Shown in pieces: positions 20,371 through 31,731 of a stretch of 64,000 nt of DNA. The position numbers and the translations under genes are program-made. Below the pieces are notes generated by a model. It was not told the origin of the DNA. It saw only the letters and a program-made list of their open reading frames with translations, and made no database searches. Positions within the stretch are counted from its first letter, which is position 1; every line of letters starts with the position of its first letter. This DNA comes from Multifurca ochricompacta (taxonomy: Eukaryota > Basidiomycota > Agaricomycetes > Russulales > Russulaceae). Where the stretch lies: contig WTXG01000009.1 in NCBI GenBank assembly GCA_022496185.1, positions 62,001 through 126,000 on the forward strand. The letters are read 5' to 3'.

Positions 20371-21168
20371 TATGCCGGTGCGCCGCGGGGGGGTAACGTT
20401 ATTACTTCAGTGCTTTTTTACTATGTATTTTGTTTTATTCCTCGGGTCATATTCACCATTATTTTTGCGAGGCGCAACTTATGACTCAAATGCGATGTGT
20501 TATAAGACTGGGGGGTCCCACCCAAACGCTATCTGTGTGTGGTATTATGATATTATATCGATTGACAAGATGCGCGGGCAAAAAGCCTTCGCACAAAGTT
20601 ACTTAGGCTATTTCCTCTGAAATTTGTTTTGTTTTGTTTTGTTTTTAAAAACTCGCTATCGCTACATACTATATTGTCATTCACCTTATATTTGTTAGTG
20701 GGCGATATTGTATATGCTAAGCGCAAGCGGAGGTCGTCAGGCTCTTCGCGATAAACATGTACAACCCACCGTGTATATTGATTTCTCGCGACCCACAGAA
20801 TTCCCGGATCTCGCAGCCGTAGGGCCCGCCACGCAAAATATCCATCCGGCCCTGCGCCCCGCATACCCGCAACTTACAAAGGTGATAGGCGACGTGGTAA
20901 CTGGCTGACATCACAGGAGATGTGGGGTCTGTGTGGCCAGTCTCGGTCGTTCCGCGGGAGAGGTAATAGGCCGACTGATGGGTAGCGTCAGTGGCCCTGT
21001 TAAACACGATGGAGTGTGAGCAGCCCACCTCCAAAAGTGAGAATTGGCTTGGAATCAATGGATGCCTGGGCGTGTGAACATTGAGACAAAGTATGAGCTG
21101 ACTATGCTGACCGACGGAGGTTACAGGTACTTTGGTATTTTATTCCGGTCGGGTCGCGCCGTACAACG
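20371..21168. other. Intergenic region between ADA3 and the thiamine gene
   Basis: It contains the ADA3 3' end (T-rich, AATAAA-like signals absent, TTTTGTTTTGTTTTG at 20626-20643) and the THI20-like promoter. No ORF here has recognisable motifs. Confidence 0.4.
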
Positions 21169-23588
21169 ATGTACCCCTTTACGGCAGACATTGGAAACCC
21201 GCCTCCTGCGGTATTGACGATTGCAGGCTCAGACTCCGGCGGCGGGGCAGGCATACAAGTATTTCTTGCGAACCATGAGATATTTGTGGCGCTCTGACTT
21301 GTCGAGCAGGCAGATCTAAAAACATTCACAGCTCTGGAATGCTACGGAACTTCCGTTATCACAGCGTTGACTGCACAGAACACCACGGGTGTTCAAGCCT
21401 TACATCATGTACCGCCCTCGTTCGTGGAGCAGCAAGTAAGCAGATTGAAGTTCTTCTTCCTTATCTCTGCCGCTGCTATAGAACACAAAACGATGACTGT
21501 ACCGTCATCTTGATTGCAGCTTCGATCCGTCTTGGACGATATCGATATCGCGGCCATCAAGACGGGTATGCTTGCCAACTCAGATGTGGTGCGTGCTGTC
21601 GCCCGTACGCTTACAAGCCTGGCGCGGCCACTTCCCCCGCTAGTGGTCGATCCAGTGTGTGTATCAACCTCGGGTCATACGCTACTCGACTCCGAGGCTC
21701 TGGGAACGCTCATAGAAGAACTTTTCCCGCTCTCAACGTTGCTCACTCCCAACACCGCTGAGGCGAGAATGATATTACAATTGATAAAACAGAAGCGAAA
21801 ATCCCACGCCGGTGAAGTGCCACCGATAACCTCCATCGTCGATGCACTGCGCGCAGCACGGGAGCTATGCGCGCTCGGCCCGTGCGCCGTACTCCTCAAG
21901 GGTGGTCACATGTCACCTGGTGGTGTGCGTCTGGCAGATGTCAAGGCTGCCGTGGCAGCTGAAGATGTCCATGCGGTCGATTATGACGGTCTGGTGCTCC
22001 CCGACGCGAACATGGAGATATTGTTCTACGCGGCTCAAGATCCCGCGATGCACGACGTTCCGCTCGTGGTGGACGTTCTTTGTGAGCGAGGAGTACAACC
22101 TGAAGGCGAGGACGAAGGAGAGGGGAAAAAGTGGATATTCACGTTGTTCGTGAGACCCTACCTGGATTCGAGCAGCACGCATGGTACCGGATGCACGCTC
22201 AGCGCGGCGCTGACATGCGCTCTGGCACGCGGAGAGCCCCGTACGCGTTGAGTATTAACTTTTCTTCCGTTTTGAGATTTATATCGTTTTCTTATTGTCT
22301 TCGTTCTCGGTGGCGCGGGGCGCGGGGTGTTTTCTTTTCGTGCGGCGCAGTTGTAGAGGCCGTCAAGCTTGCCACGATGTACACGCACCATGGAATCGCG
22401 ACTGCATTCCCGGTGGGAAACGGCAACGGCAACAGCCACGGCCCGCTGAACCACATGCATCAACTTCTCCCGCGCGTGCTGAACAAGCGAGTGTCAATTC
22501 TGGCCCTGTATCTTTGAGGGTTGAAGGGCTGAATAAAATCCTAGGCCGACGCCGAGAGATCCGTTCCCGTTCGTGCGCATGCTCATCCACTCCAACATGG
22601 ACATGTGGAAGCAATACGTCCAGCACGAATTTGTCAGACAGTTGGGAAAGGGTACACTTTCCCGAGAGCGCTTCCTCCACTTTATCAAGTGCGCTAAATG
22701 TCAACCCTCCCCCCTTTTTTTTTCTCGTGATATAAAATTAAAGAACATCCGTTTCAGGCAGGATTATCATTACCTCGAGTACTACGCTCGTGCAAATGGG
22801 TAAGATCTATTCCGACCAGCTTGATAATTCTGAGCATCATACCCCTCCCCCCCCCAACCCGCAACAGCCTCATCGCGGCCAAGTCATCCGAATATGCTGA
22901 CTTTGCAGCCGCCGCACAGACGGTGCTCGCAATTGTGCAAGAGCGCAAAATGCACGTTTCCTTCTGCTCGCAATGGGACATCAATATTGCTGAGTTAGAG
23001 AGAACCCCAGAGTCGCCCGCATGCACCGCATATGGAGCATACATCATGGATGTCGGACTGCAAGGTACGTCTGACGACTGGCATTTATCTTTCCTTTTTT
23101 TTGCCCCTCCCCCCCCCCCCCCCTCCTCCTCTAGAGGCTGCTATGCGAATACTCGTTTTCACTCATGTTGCAACAAAAAGGGGACGCGGCGAGCCTCCTG
23201 ATAGCGCTCGCGGCCTGTCTTTTGGGCTATGGCGAAGTCGGCCTGTGGCTCTCGCGCGAAGCAAAACGGCCGCAAAGCTGGGTAAAGATCGAGGGAAACC
23301 CGTACCGAAAGTGGATCGAGAGTTATTTCGGAGGAGATTACCAAGACGCGGTCGTGGCTGGAATAGGTACGGTCCCCCGGCTGCGCGCGCGCGTGAGAGC
23401 ACGAGCATCGGCGAGATAGTCATGGTCATGGTCATGCTTTACCTTACCTTGCTTTTTAAGAACGCCTTGAGGCTCTTGTCATTCGCAATCCTCCAAATGC
23501 CAAGACGTTGGAACTCTGGAAAGCGATCTGGGATAGATGCACACGTTTGGAAAAAGGATTTTGGGATATGGCTATGGATCTTTCGTAG
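21169..23588 (+). CDS. THI20-like bifunctional HMP/HMP-P kinase and TenA thiaminase II
   Basis: Nine exons (21169-21258, 21310-21435, 21520-22240, 22351-22507, 22545-22688, 22758-22799, 22868-23064, 23181-23366, 23461-23588) give 596 residues, all in phase. Residues 1-350 are a ThiD-type kinase: [20 protein letters not shown] (substrate and Gly-rich loop), [31 protein letters not shown] and the catalytic [11 protein letters not shown]. Residues about 370-596 are Ten[45 protein letters not shown] with the active-site Cys region, and [10 protein letters not shown]. ThiD makes HMP-PP for thiamine synthesis, and TenA salvages HMP from thiamine breakdown products. The fusion is the usual fungal Thi20 arrangement, in the cytosol. 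The 37-bp intron at 22508-22544 is very short. The gene converges with NTH1. Confidence 0.93.
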
Positions 23589-23677
23589 GGAGTGAGTTCT
23601 GGTTTATGGGAGGAAGAGAAGTATAAAGCGGATGTAGGCTATGGTACTAACAGATCTTCTCTATCTACAAATATGGT

Positions 23678-24802
23678 CTAGGCGTCGTCTGGTACAGGTG
23701 TCAGAGTTGATGTTGCACTCAGGCAGGGCGACACAGGCTCCTCTTTCGGGAGATTGAGCGTCGCGGTATCCTCTATTGCGATCTCAATCTTAGGACCGGA
23801 CTCGGGTTTCACTACAGTTGTCTTCTTGGTTTTAGATTTTACTACTGTCTGTGCGCTAGGACAGAGCTTCTGTGTGTTCAAAGTGCAAAGGTCGCAGCGT
23901 GTGCCAACGGGGAGACAAATGGCCTGTTCTTCGATAAGCAATCATCTACTGTGGTGACGGGCGATGTTATATAAAACCGACAGACAGACCTGGCCAAAAC
24001 CGACAAGCATGTGGTTGATCTCTTTATGAAATTCGGTGGGCAACCAAGACTGTAGATTGAGTCTAACATACAACATGTCAGACGCACGAATCGACCAGAA
24101 AGAAAAGAGTGCAGTTCGAGGTGTGATCGCCTCACCTAGTCTCCTCGGGATTCTTCGTCGGTGGCTTGTGCCACCCTAACCGGTTGGTTATTCGGTGCAC
24201 ATGAACGTCCACGCCAATTCCCACGTTTCTACCTCCCAAACGAGTGAGCGAGCACGCGGGCAAAGCAGTAGGAAGGGGAGGGGGAAAGTGGGGGGAGGTC
24301 ACACACGTACATATCCCAAGCGGCATGCAAACACAAAAACGCCATCTTTGGACCCACGCCGGGCAACGAGCAAAGTTCATCAACGGTCTTGGGGACGTCC
24401 GAATCAAAATCGTCTCGTAGGCGCTGCGCGGCCTGCTTTATGTACCTGAATTGTTTCTCAACCGTTTTTTTTTTCCATGAAGGAGAGAGAAGAAGAATGG
24501 GGGGAGGGAAGGGTAAGGTAAAGAAAAAAAAAAAGTGAAGAGCGAAGAGAAGAGGGAACTGACTGTGTTTTGCGACGCCAAAAACCGACCTTATTGATCG
24601 ACTCGGCAATGACGTGCTCTTCGGCCGTCAGTAAAGCATCGAGGCTGAGCGTACCACCAAGCGCCGCGCGCAGCTTGCTGACAGCCGCATCTGTCACTTC
24701 GTCTTTCGTTTGGGAGGAGAGCATAAGTGAGATGAGCGTCGAAAGGCGTTTATTCTGGCGCATCGTTTAATAAATAAATAAAAAAGAAACAGAAACAGAA
24801 AG

Positions 24803-24833
<31 letters not shown>

Positions 24834-25329
24834 GCGTGTCGCGCACCCGAGGATCTGTTTCTTTCCATTTGGCAGTGTCACAGCCCATGGTATCCACAGG
24901 CGCGGGGAACCGGGTACGCATCTCCTTGATAGCATCATACGCCTCGCGCCAACGTGCGGGTGCAGGATGCGGCTTATCCAAAGCTTGCTTGATAGCTTTA
25001 ACCTTTTTTTGTGGTGACGCGGACAGCGATCTCGCTTTCTGCGCTTTACCCCTCGAGTTCGTGTTGCCTTTTGTCTCTATGGCTGCTGATGCTGATGCTG
25101 ATGCTGATACTGCTGCTCCCCCGCCATTGGCAGTTTCCTCTGATTTAACCTCAACTTCGGCCTTAATTTCGACCTTGGCGCGCTTTGAGCGTCGCCGCGC
25201 TGTAGAACTAGAGGGCCTCAACTCGTCCTCGGAATCCTCGAGCTTGAAAAAGGTGGCCGATAGATCGGCTGAGCTCTGTTGAGATGCGAAACGCGTCATT
25301 CGCGTTGATGGACCATTACGTCTCTTCAT
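23678..25329 (-). CDS. NTH1: Endonuclease III homologue (bifunctional DNA glycosylase/AP lyase)
   Basis: Six exons on the minus strand (25329-24847, 24754-24564, 24445-24311, 24228-24136, 24062-23990, 23923-23678) encode 406 residues. The N-terminal 110 residues are basic and low complexity ([20 protein letters not shown]), fitting nuclear or mitochondrial targeting. The catalytic part has [17 protein letters not shown], the helix-hairpin-helix LPGVGPKMA with the catalytic Lys, and [14 protein letters not shown] with the catalytic Asp. Four Cys for a [4Fe-4S] cluster follow ([11 protein letters not shown]...C). The enzyme removes oxidised pyrimidines in base-excision repair. The last Cys spacing is seven residues rather than the usual five. 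A C-terminal tail of about 55 residues is acidic and Lys/Thr/Pro-rich. Intron 1 holds a (GA)n run. The first ATG was chosen; upstream in-frame sequence has no ATG. Confidence 0.92.
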
Positions 25330-25561
25330 TGATGGTGTGAAATGTCTGAGCGTAAATGATATATGACGCGTGTATGTGGTGGTAGCCAGAGCCCCAACGT
25401 ACGACGTAACCGGGTGAGCAGGGGGGACCCCGGGCCGGACACAACACAAACATTTATAGTGATGTGATGATGACGATACAAGATATCTCTACAAAAACAC
25501 AAAAAGTCCAATTTTGCACGCACAGAACCAGATCTCTTGTTCGACACTCATCCATCCGAGA

Positions 25562-27189
25562 TCACAACAATGTAAGCAAGGCAGACGACAGTACGCTAAC
25601 AAGCAATGTTAGCGACGTCGATAATAATGGTATCCCAAGGGTGCCATTCGTCCCTGGAGCAGGCAAAAAGTGCTTCGCGTCTTCCTTCTGCTGAGCTGCC
25701 GATTCCTACAGCCCAATCAAATTCAGCAATCCTGTCGCAAATCATCATCAAGGGACCCACCTTGAACGCAACAATGCCAACAAGGAGCCCCAAGATGAAG
25801 AACACGAACGCGATGAAAAGCCAGATGACGCCCCACACTAGCGCGTTATTATATGTAAATAAACGAGGTGGCCGGTGAGACGGCGAGCGACGGCATTACC
25901 TTGCGAAGGGAAACAGCCACAAATCCGAGCGAATGCAGACGCGTCGGAAGAGTTTACCTTGCGCGCAATGGTATCATCTACGAGCGAGTTAATGAGATTG
26001 AGCTCCCTGTTCTTAATTGCATGTGGAATACATACCGATAACATCCCAGAGGACATACATACACGACATGACGCCGATGAACAGCACCTGAAAATATGCG
26101 CGCACGCACAGATCAGAAAAAGAAAAAGAAAAGCAGCTACATACGCGCAAGGAAATACTGACGAGATACCGTAGCGCCTCTCCACCTTTAAGGAACCAAA
26201 ATAAAACAATCAAACCCGACATTCCCAACAACAGTACCCAGGTCCTTTTTAAACAAAAACACCATATCCCCACCAACGGTTAAAATCAGAATTTTTTTTT
26301 CAAAAAAAGAAAGGAAAGGAAAGAAAAACGTACAGAAGATTCCGCCTCGCCCACCAAAGCGTAAAGATGAAAAAGGCGGCGAGAACCAAACTGGCTACTT
26401 TGCTCGCGCTGGTGTCGAACCCACACGCGATGAGTGCGGCGCCTATCAAACCCGAGCCCAAGTAACCCGCTGGGAGGGTGAGCCAGGGTATACCACCCGA
26501 CATGCTCGTCGCGCCTCCTTCGTCCGCTGTACCATATTGATGAGAAGGAGAGAAGGATGAGGTGAGGAAGGTGATGGAGTACGTACGATCAAGCTCAATG
26601 GAATGGATATGTGCGCACGTGAGTACACCCATGAACGCGTGGCTCATCTAATCATCAAACACAGACACTTAAATATCAGGTCCACGTTTACACACCATCC
26701 CCCCCCCCCATAATCAACTTCAAAAACAAAAAAAAACTGTTCTCACCTCGTGAAACCCAACCGTAAGCAACCTAATTCAACCCAAAAAAACCCCCCCAAG
26801 AACCAACAAAATACATTATTTCCACGCAAAAAAAAGTAGAGAGACGGATGAGGGGAGGAAGGGAGGATGACTCACTTGAACGGGTAAACTAATCAACGAA
26901 TGCATTAAAAAAAAACTTGGCATTGAGAAAGAGGGGAGAAGGGGGGAAATCTCACTGATAAAATTCAAGTAAGGCACATGCCTAAGGGATATATACATCA
27001 CATCACACATCCATCACCAGTCAACTCCACTGGAGTCACGCACCAGAGAATGCCAATAATGAGTATGTAACACCCGGCAACGATGAGCGTCGTACGTTGA
27101 GTCGCGGTGGGCGTAAGACGCGAGTCGAGGCTTCGCGTCACCAGTTGGTGGGTATGAGTATCGTATTCGTAAGGGTATAACAAAGACAT
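25562..27189 (-). CDS. M50B-like membrane zinc metallopeptidase
   Basis: Eleven short exons (27189-27044, 26981-26956, 26888-26876, 26771-26747, 26647-26587, 26526-26334, 26244-26163, 26087-26036, 25977-25900, 25837-25761, 25687-25562) give 292 residues in register. The protein matches the peptidase M50B-like family (PF13398 type): TLIVAGCYILIIGILW (membrane), VGFHEMSHAFMGVLTC with the zinc HExxH motif, GGATSMSGGIPWLTLPAGYLGS, GLIVLFWF, LFIGVMSCMYVLWDVIDD and WGVIWLFIAFVFFILGLLVG. About six membrane segments are present. HExxH is split by an intron between Glu and Met, and exon 3 is only 13 nt. The last intron (25760-25688) is optional: without it the frame ends at 25596 with a different tail. 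Substrate and cellular membrane are unknown. Confidence 0.88.
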
Positions 27190-27780
27190 TTCCGTGACCA
27201 AGCGGGGTAGTGGTGGTGGTGGTGGTGGTGGTGGATGGATGGAGAAGGGGAATAGAGGGAGGAATGAGTATAAAGAGGAGTAGGAAAAAAATAAAATGAG
27301 GGCGCGGACGATAGGGTTTACGAATTAATATAAAAAAGAGTGCGAGGGGACGGACTGAAGGGGCAGTGTCAGTATCAGTGCCAGTGCGAGTGTGCGAGGT
27401 TCAGCATGCCGACCCCGCGCCCCGCGGAGAGCAGAAACACAGCAATGCGCAGTACCACACATTGCACATTGAAACGAAAGCGAAAGATAGTTTAGCCTCA
27501 AGCCTTAATAAAGGTCTAGTCATGAAAAGAAAAGGAAATAGATATTGCGAGGTGTAGTAATCATATTGAGATAAACCAACTAGTCGACGCAAGCGTGCAT
27601 TGATATACACTATAACGAGATGAAATGAAGGATTAAGGGAACATGATGATAAAAGACCGGTACGCAGCACAAAACAAGAGGGAATCCAGACAGACACACG
27701 CGACACGGCCAGGGAGACAATACAAAAGTAATGAATGAATGAATGAATGAAAATGACAAAGCCAGCCATGGCCATGACAA
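27190..27780. other. Intergenic region between the M50B gene and eEF3
   Basis: It holds the upstream region of the M50B gene, with a (GTG)n tract at about 27209-27232, and the 3' region of eEF3, which includes ATGAATGAATGAATGA at 27732-27750. I see no gene. Confidence 0.5.
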
Positions 27781-30700
27781 TCAGAAATCATCATCATCAA
27801 CATCTTCACCACGCTTCTTCTTTGCCATCCGGTCCTTCTTGAGCTTGCGTGCTTCATTCGAGGTGACTTTCTTTGTCTTCTTTGTGTCAACCTTGTTTCC
27901 CATAGCATCAAATTGATCCTCCTCAGGTCCATCCTTCTTATCAATCCGTGGACCCGAGCCTTGGCCTTCAACCCAGTTGTGGCCAGACGCTTCAAGCCTG
28001 CCGTCCCGCATCGCCCACACTTCTTGGCAGAGCGACTCAGAGAAGTCGCGGTTGTGGGTAATCACAAGGACACCACCCTCGAATACCTTGAGAGCCGAGA
28101 TAAGAGCAGCGAGCGACTCACGGTCGAGATAGTCTACGCAATGCCAGCTTGTCAGCAACACTACCCACAAAAAAGAAGACATGATACATGAAACGTACTC
28201 GTTGGCTCATCCAAGCAGATAACGTGAGGCCGGCGCCATGTAGCCGCACCGAGGACAATCTTCACCTTCTGACCGCCAGAGAGACCACGCATAGTATTAT
28301 GCGACACGAATTCAGGCTCGAGACCAAAGTCAGCAAAGTGTTTCTCAATCTCACGGCGCACAAGCGGGCGGAGCAAGCCCAGCCGTTGAGCCTCGCGAGT
28401 ATCCACCTCAAGCACCTTCTTTTCAAAGCCGCGCTTAACCAAGTCATCACGCGGCAGCCAGATGTTCTCCGATGAGCTAAGGCCCTTGAACGATACCTCG
28501 TACTCGTACGACTGCTTCAGCTTCTTGCGCGTCACAATCTCCTCGATGAAACGCTTCTGGCCCTCCACAATCACAAGTGCGCCATCCTTCATCCTCTGCT
28601 CCTCCTCAGCAGAGATTTGTCGGTTTGCCTTGCTCATCTCTTCCAGATCCTCACCAGTCTGATAACGCCAAAGCATGTATTCGAGTGGCGTCTTGTCGAG
28701 ATGATGATCGATATGGTGGAAGGCATGCTGAGCAACGTAGCCGATGACCAAGTTGGGGTGCTTCCAAACTTCACCGCCCTTGTTCGGCTCCATCTCGCCA
28801 GTAAGCAGCTTGACCAAGGTCGACTTGCCGGAACCGTTAGGACCAAGGACGGCAACTCGCGAGGACAAGGACACTTGGAGCGTGATGTCGTAAAGCTGTT
28901 GCACGGGCTGGCTGGGGTACTGGAAGCCAACCTTACGCATCTTGAGCAGTGACTTCTCCTTGGTCTTAACACCATCAAGCAGAGGCGGATCAGGGAGCTT
29001 GAATACGTAGTCCTCGGCAGCCTCGAGGGTGTAGTACGACTTGGCCTCGGGAACGGCCTTGACGAACGCCTCGAGGTTACCACGATGGCGACGAAGCTTG
29101 AAGCGGTTAAGGTGCAGGACGTCAGTGATCGTGTTATTGAGGAAGCCCGAATCATGAGAAACGATGATAGACGTGCAGTGGGTGAGGCCGGTAAGGTAGT
29201 TCTCTAGCCAAGCAACATTAACAACGTCCAAATGGTTGGTCGGCTCATCAAGCAAGAGAATGTCAGCCTTGAACAGCATCGCGCGGGCAAGTGCGAGCTT
29301 CATCTTCCAACCACCAGAGAGGGAGCCAATAGCGGACTTCTGACGCTCTGTGTTAAAGCCGACAGAGGCAAGAACCTCGATACTCTCCTGTTCCGAGCCA
29401 AGGATACGCTTATCGGATAAGATGAACTGAAGCACGGAGGTATCTTCCTCGGAGCCGTCAATGTCATGCTCCACATAGAAAGTGCGAACCTCGTCGGGAG
29501 AAGGGAAGCCCTCGACTTGGCCGTTCGTGATGGCGCGCATGAGTGTCGACTTGCCAGTACCATTCTTGCCACACAGACCGTAGCGGTGACCACGCTTGAG
29601 ACGGAGACTGGCAGTGTTGAGCAGAATCTTGGCACCATATGCAAGGGAGAACTGGCAGTTGCAAAGGTCCTCACCCTCCTCCTCGTCTTCGAGCTCCGCG
29701 TCATCACCAGAGTCCTCAGAGGCCGAGCGGACAACCCAGTCACGAGTGATTGAGACAGGCTCAGGGGTCTGAGTAAGGAAACCAAGGTAGGGAGCGAATG
29801 ACTCCCACTCAGGGACGTCAAAGTTCTTGGCATTAACGAGGTTAGCAGCGAGGCGTGAGACGTAGATGGCCGAATCATCTGCGATAGAAGGGACAGGATC
29901 GGCGCCAGCCTTCTTGTAAACAGAAACGAGTAGCTGTCCGAGTTGAGCACCATCGGCCAACTTGAGAGGAGGAAGGTCTGAGCCATCGCCAGTCGGAACC
30001 TCTCCGACCTGACGAAGCGTAGCAATTGCACGGCCGACGACGCTACGAGCCTCGGGATCACCAATGGTTGTCTCAACCTTGATGAGGCCAGGAAGAAGCT
30101 TAGGCAAGAATGGACGAACGGTGACAGCCGAGTCGACAAGTTTGGACATGTTATCGACAATGCTAAGATATGAATCAAGTTAGACACCTGGTACAGTAAA
30201 GAGAACGAGGCTCAACGTACACAGCGACCTTGCGCTTGGTGGCGGTCAATTTTTCAGATAGACCACGAGAGAGAAGGGGGACCATAAGAGAAAGAGTAGG
30301 AGAATCAACCTCCGAAACGAATGTGGTAGCCGAGAGAAGTTGGATAGTGTTGGGAACCTCCTCAACTGGATTAATCAAAGATTTAATAAGGGCGGGAATG
30401 AAACGTTCAATGTCTTTATTGGAAATCAGAGCGGTGGCCTTTGTGAGCGACTCGCGGGCCTGCTTCTTCACATCTGCCTTTGTGTCCCAAATGGCCTCAG
30501 AGAGGATGGGAACAATGTCAGGCATGAGCTTGGCAGTCTGGACGGGCGCGCTGATGACGAGCTGGTCGAGGATAGTGAGAGCACCCGTCTTGACCTGCCA
30601 CTTTCCAGCCGCCTTGATCTCATGGAGAAGGGCAGGGAGAAGGAGCGCCGTGCCCCATGGGTTAGCATTCTGGACAAAGGTGCGGACAGCTTCGATAGCA

Positions 30701-31077
30701 GCGGCGCGCACAGCGGGCATCTTGTCCGCGAATGTGTCGAGCAGGGCAGCGTAAATGCCCGAGTCTATGAACAAGGGTTCGAGGGCCTTGACAGTACTCT
30801 TCGAGAGGACAATCACAGCCTCAGCGGCACCTTCGCGAGCAGCGGGCGACTTCTTGTCACCGAGCGCCTTGACGACGGCATCAGTGAAACCTATGGACTT
30901 GATGGCGGAAGGCCCGTCCTTTTGAGCGAGGGAAGCAATACCCTCAGCGGCCGAGTGGCGAGCAGCCTTGTCGGTGATGAAGAGACTGTCGACAGCGGGA
31001 CCGTTAGCAGCGGTAGCTTTGAGGACAGCCGGGGAAGGGGTAGTGGTAGCGGGTGCAGAAGCGGTAACAGCGGGCAT
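27781..31077 (-). CDS. Translation elongation factor 3 (eEF3)
   Basis: Three exons on the minus strand (31077-30221, 30162-28199, 28133-27781) encode 1057 residues, the usual eEF3 length. Residues about 20-320 are HEAT repeats, followed by a four-helix region. ABC domain 1 has GKNGTGKSTLM, LSGGWKMKLALARAM and LLLDEPTNHLD. ABC domain 2 has GPNGSGKSTLVKLL, an inserted chromodomain-like stretch around FKGLSSSENIWL, LSGGQKVKIVLGA and LDEPTNYLDRE, the last split by intron 2. The C-terminal tail is strongly basic (KKTKKVTSNEARKLKKDR, then KKKRGED). eEF3 is a ribosome-bound ATPase, essential in fungi, that releases deacylated tRNA from the E site and helps translocation. Codon use is strongly biased, as expected for a highly expressed gene, and this creates long antisense ORFs. 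An acceptor-like ACGTAG 13 nt before the ATG suggests a 5' UTR intron. Confidence 0.97.
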
Positions 31078-31731
31078 ATTTGTATGTTCTACGTAAAGAA
31101 GCAATCAGCATGTAGGATAATAATAAAAAAAGTGATTGAACATACGTTTGTAAAAACGTTTATAAGATCTGGTAAAATTTGTCTATTGGTCTATGGGGGG
31201 CAAGAAGCACACCGAGGCAACAAGGACAAAGAACCCTCTAAAAGTCTAACGGCCGTAGCCTACAGGGAAAATGTGAGTAGAGAAATGGGAATGGATAGAT
31301 AGATGGGAGGACATACCTCTATGATATAGAAAAGAGAAGAGAGAGAAGAGAGAGAAAAAAGAGGAAAAGATGTGGTTGTAAGTGAAACAAAAAAAAATTG
31401 TCTGCCCGATTTTTTGATCTCTTTATATAACTAAACCAAATATAACCAAATTCACCGGTTGATGCGGTGCGGTGCCATAATTGTGTAAATCGGTAGCCAT
31501 AGCCATAGCCAACAGCCACAGCCACAGCCACATCCACCACCCCCTCACATCCCTCACCGCCGTTCTCTCCACCGGGGGATCTCGACAATTGATCAAACGA
31601 GGGGAAAAATCCGTGATTGAGATTACAAGCCAGCCAGCAAAATAATTATGCATCTATCCTAGGTAGCGTGTAAATTTACTGCTCCCATCAGATACCAAGC
31701 GCCAACTTCGGGTTATGTCGTATCAATTCAT
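31078..31731. promoter_or_regulatory. eEF3 promoter region and V-ATPase 3' flank
   Basis: This is the upstream region of eEF3 on the minus strand. A likely 5' UTR intron acceptor lies next to the start. A pyrimidine-rich tract (plus strand GA-rich, 31325-31370) is the typical initiator context of strongly expressed fungal genes. A short imperfect tandem repeat AGCCATAGCCA/AGCCACAGCCAC lies at 31496-31532. Confidence 0.4.

Noticed and set aside
21000..21030. Short match GATGGAGTGTGAGCAGCCC to ADA3 exon 6 (GATGGAGTGCGAGCAACCC at about 20182)
   Set aside because: Only about 20 bp are alike, with no extended alignment on either side. Too little to claim a duplication.
27209..27235. (GTG)n tract upstream of the M50B gene as a regulatory array
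   Set aside because: An ordinary trinucleotide microsatellite; nothing links it to regulation.
30340..31302. 320-codon plus-strand ORF antisense to eEF3 exon 1 (and similar ones at 29466-29753 and 28617-28952)
   Set aside because: It mirrors a highly codon-biased gene on the other strand, lacks any domain, and runs over the eEF3 start. This is a shadow ORF.
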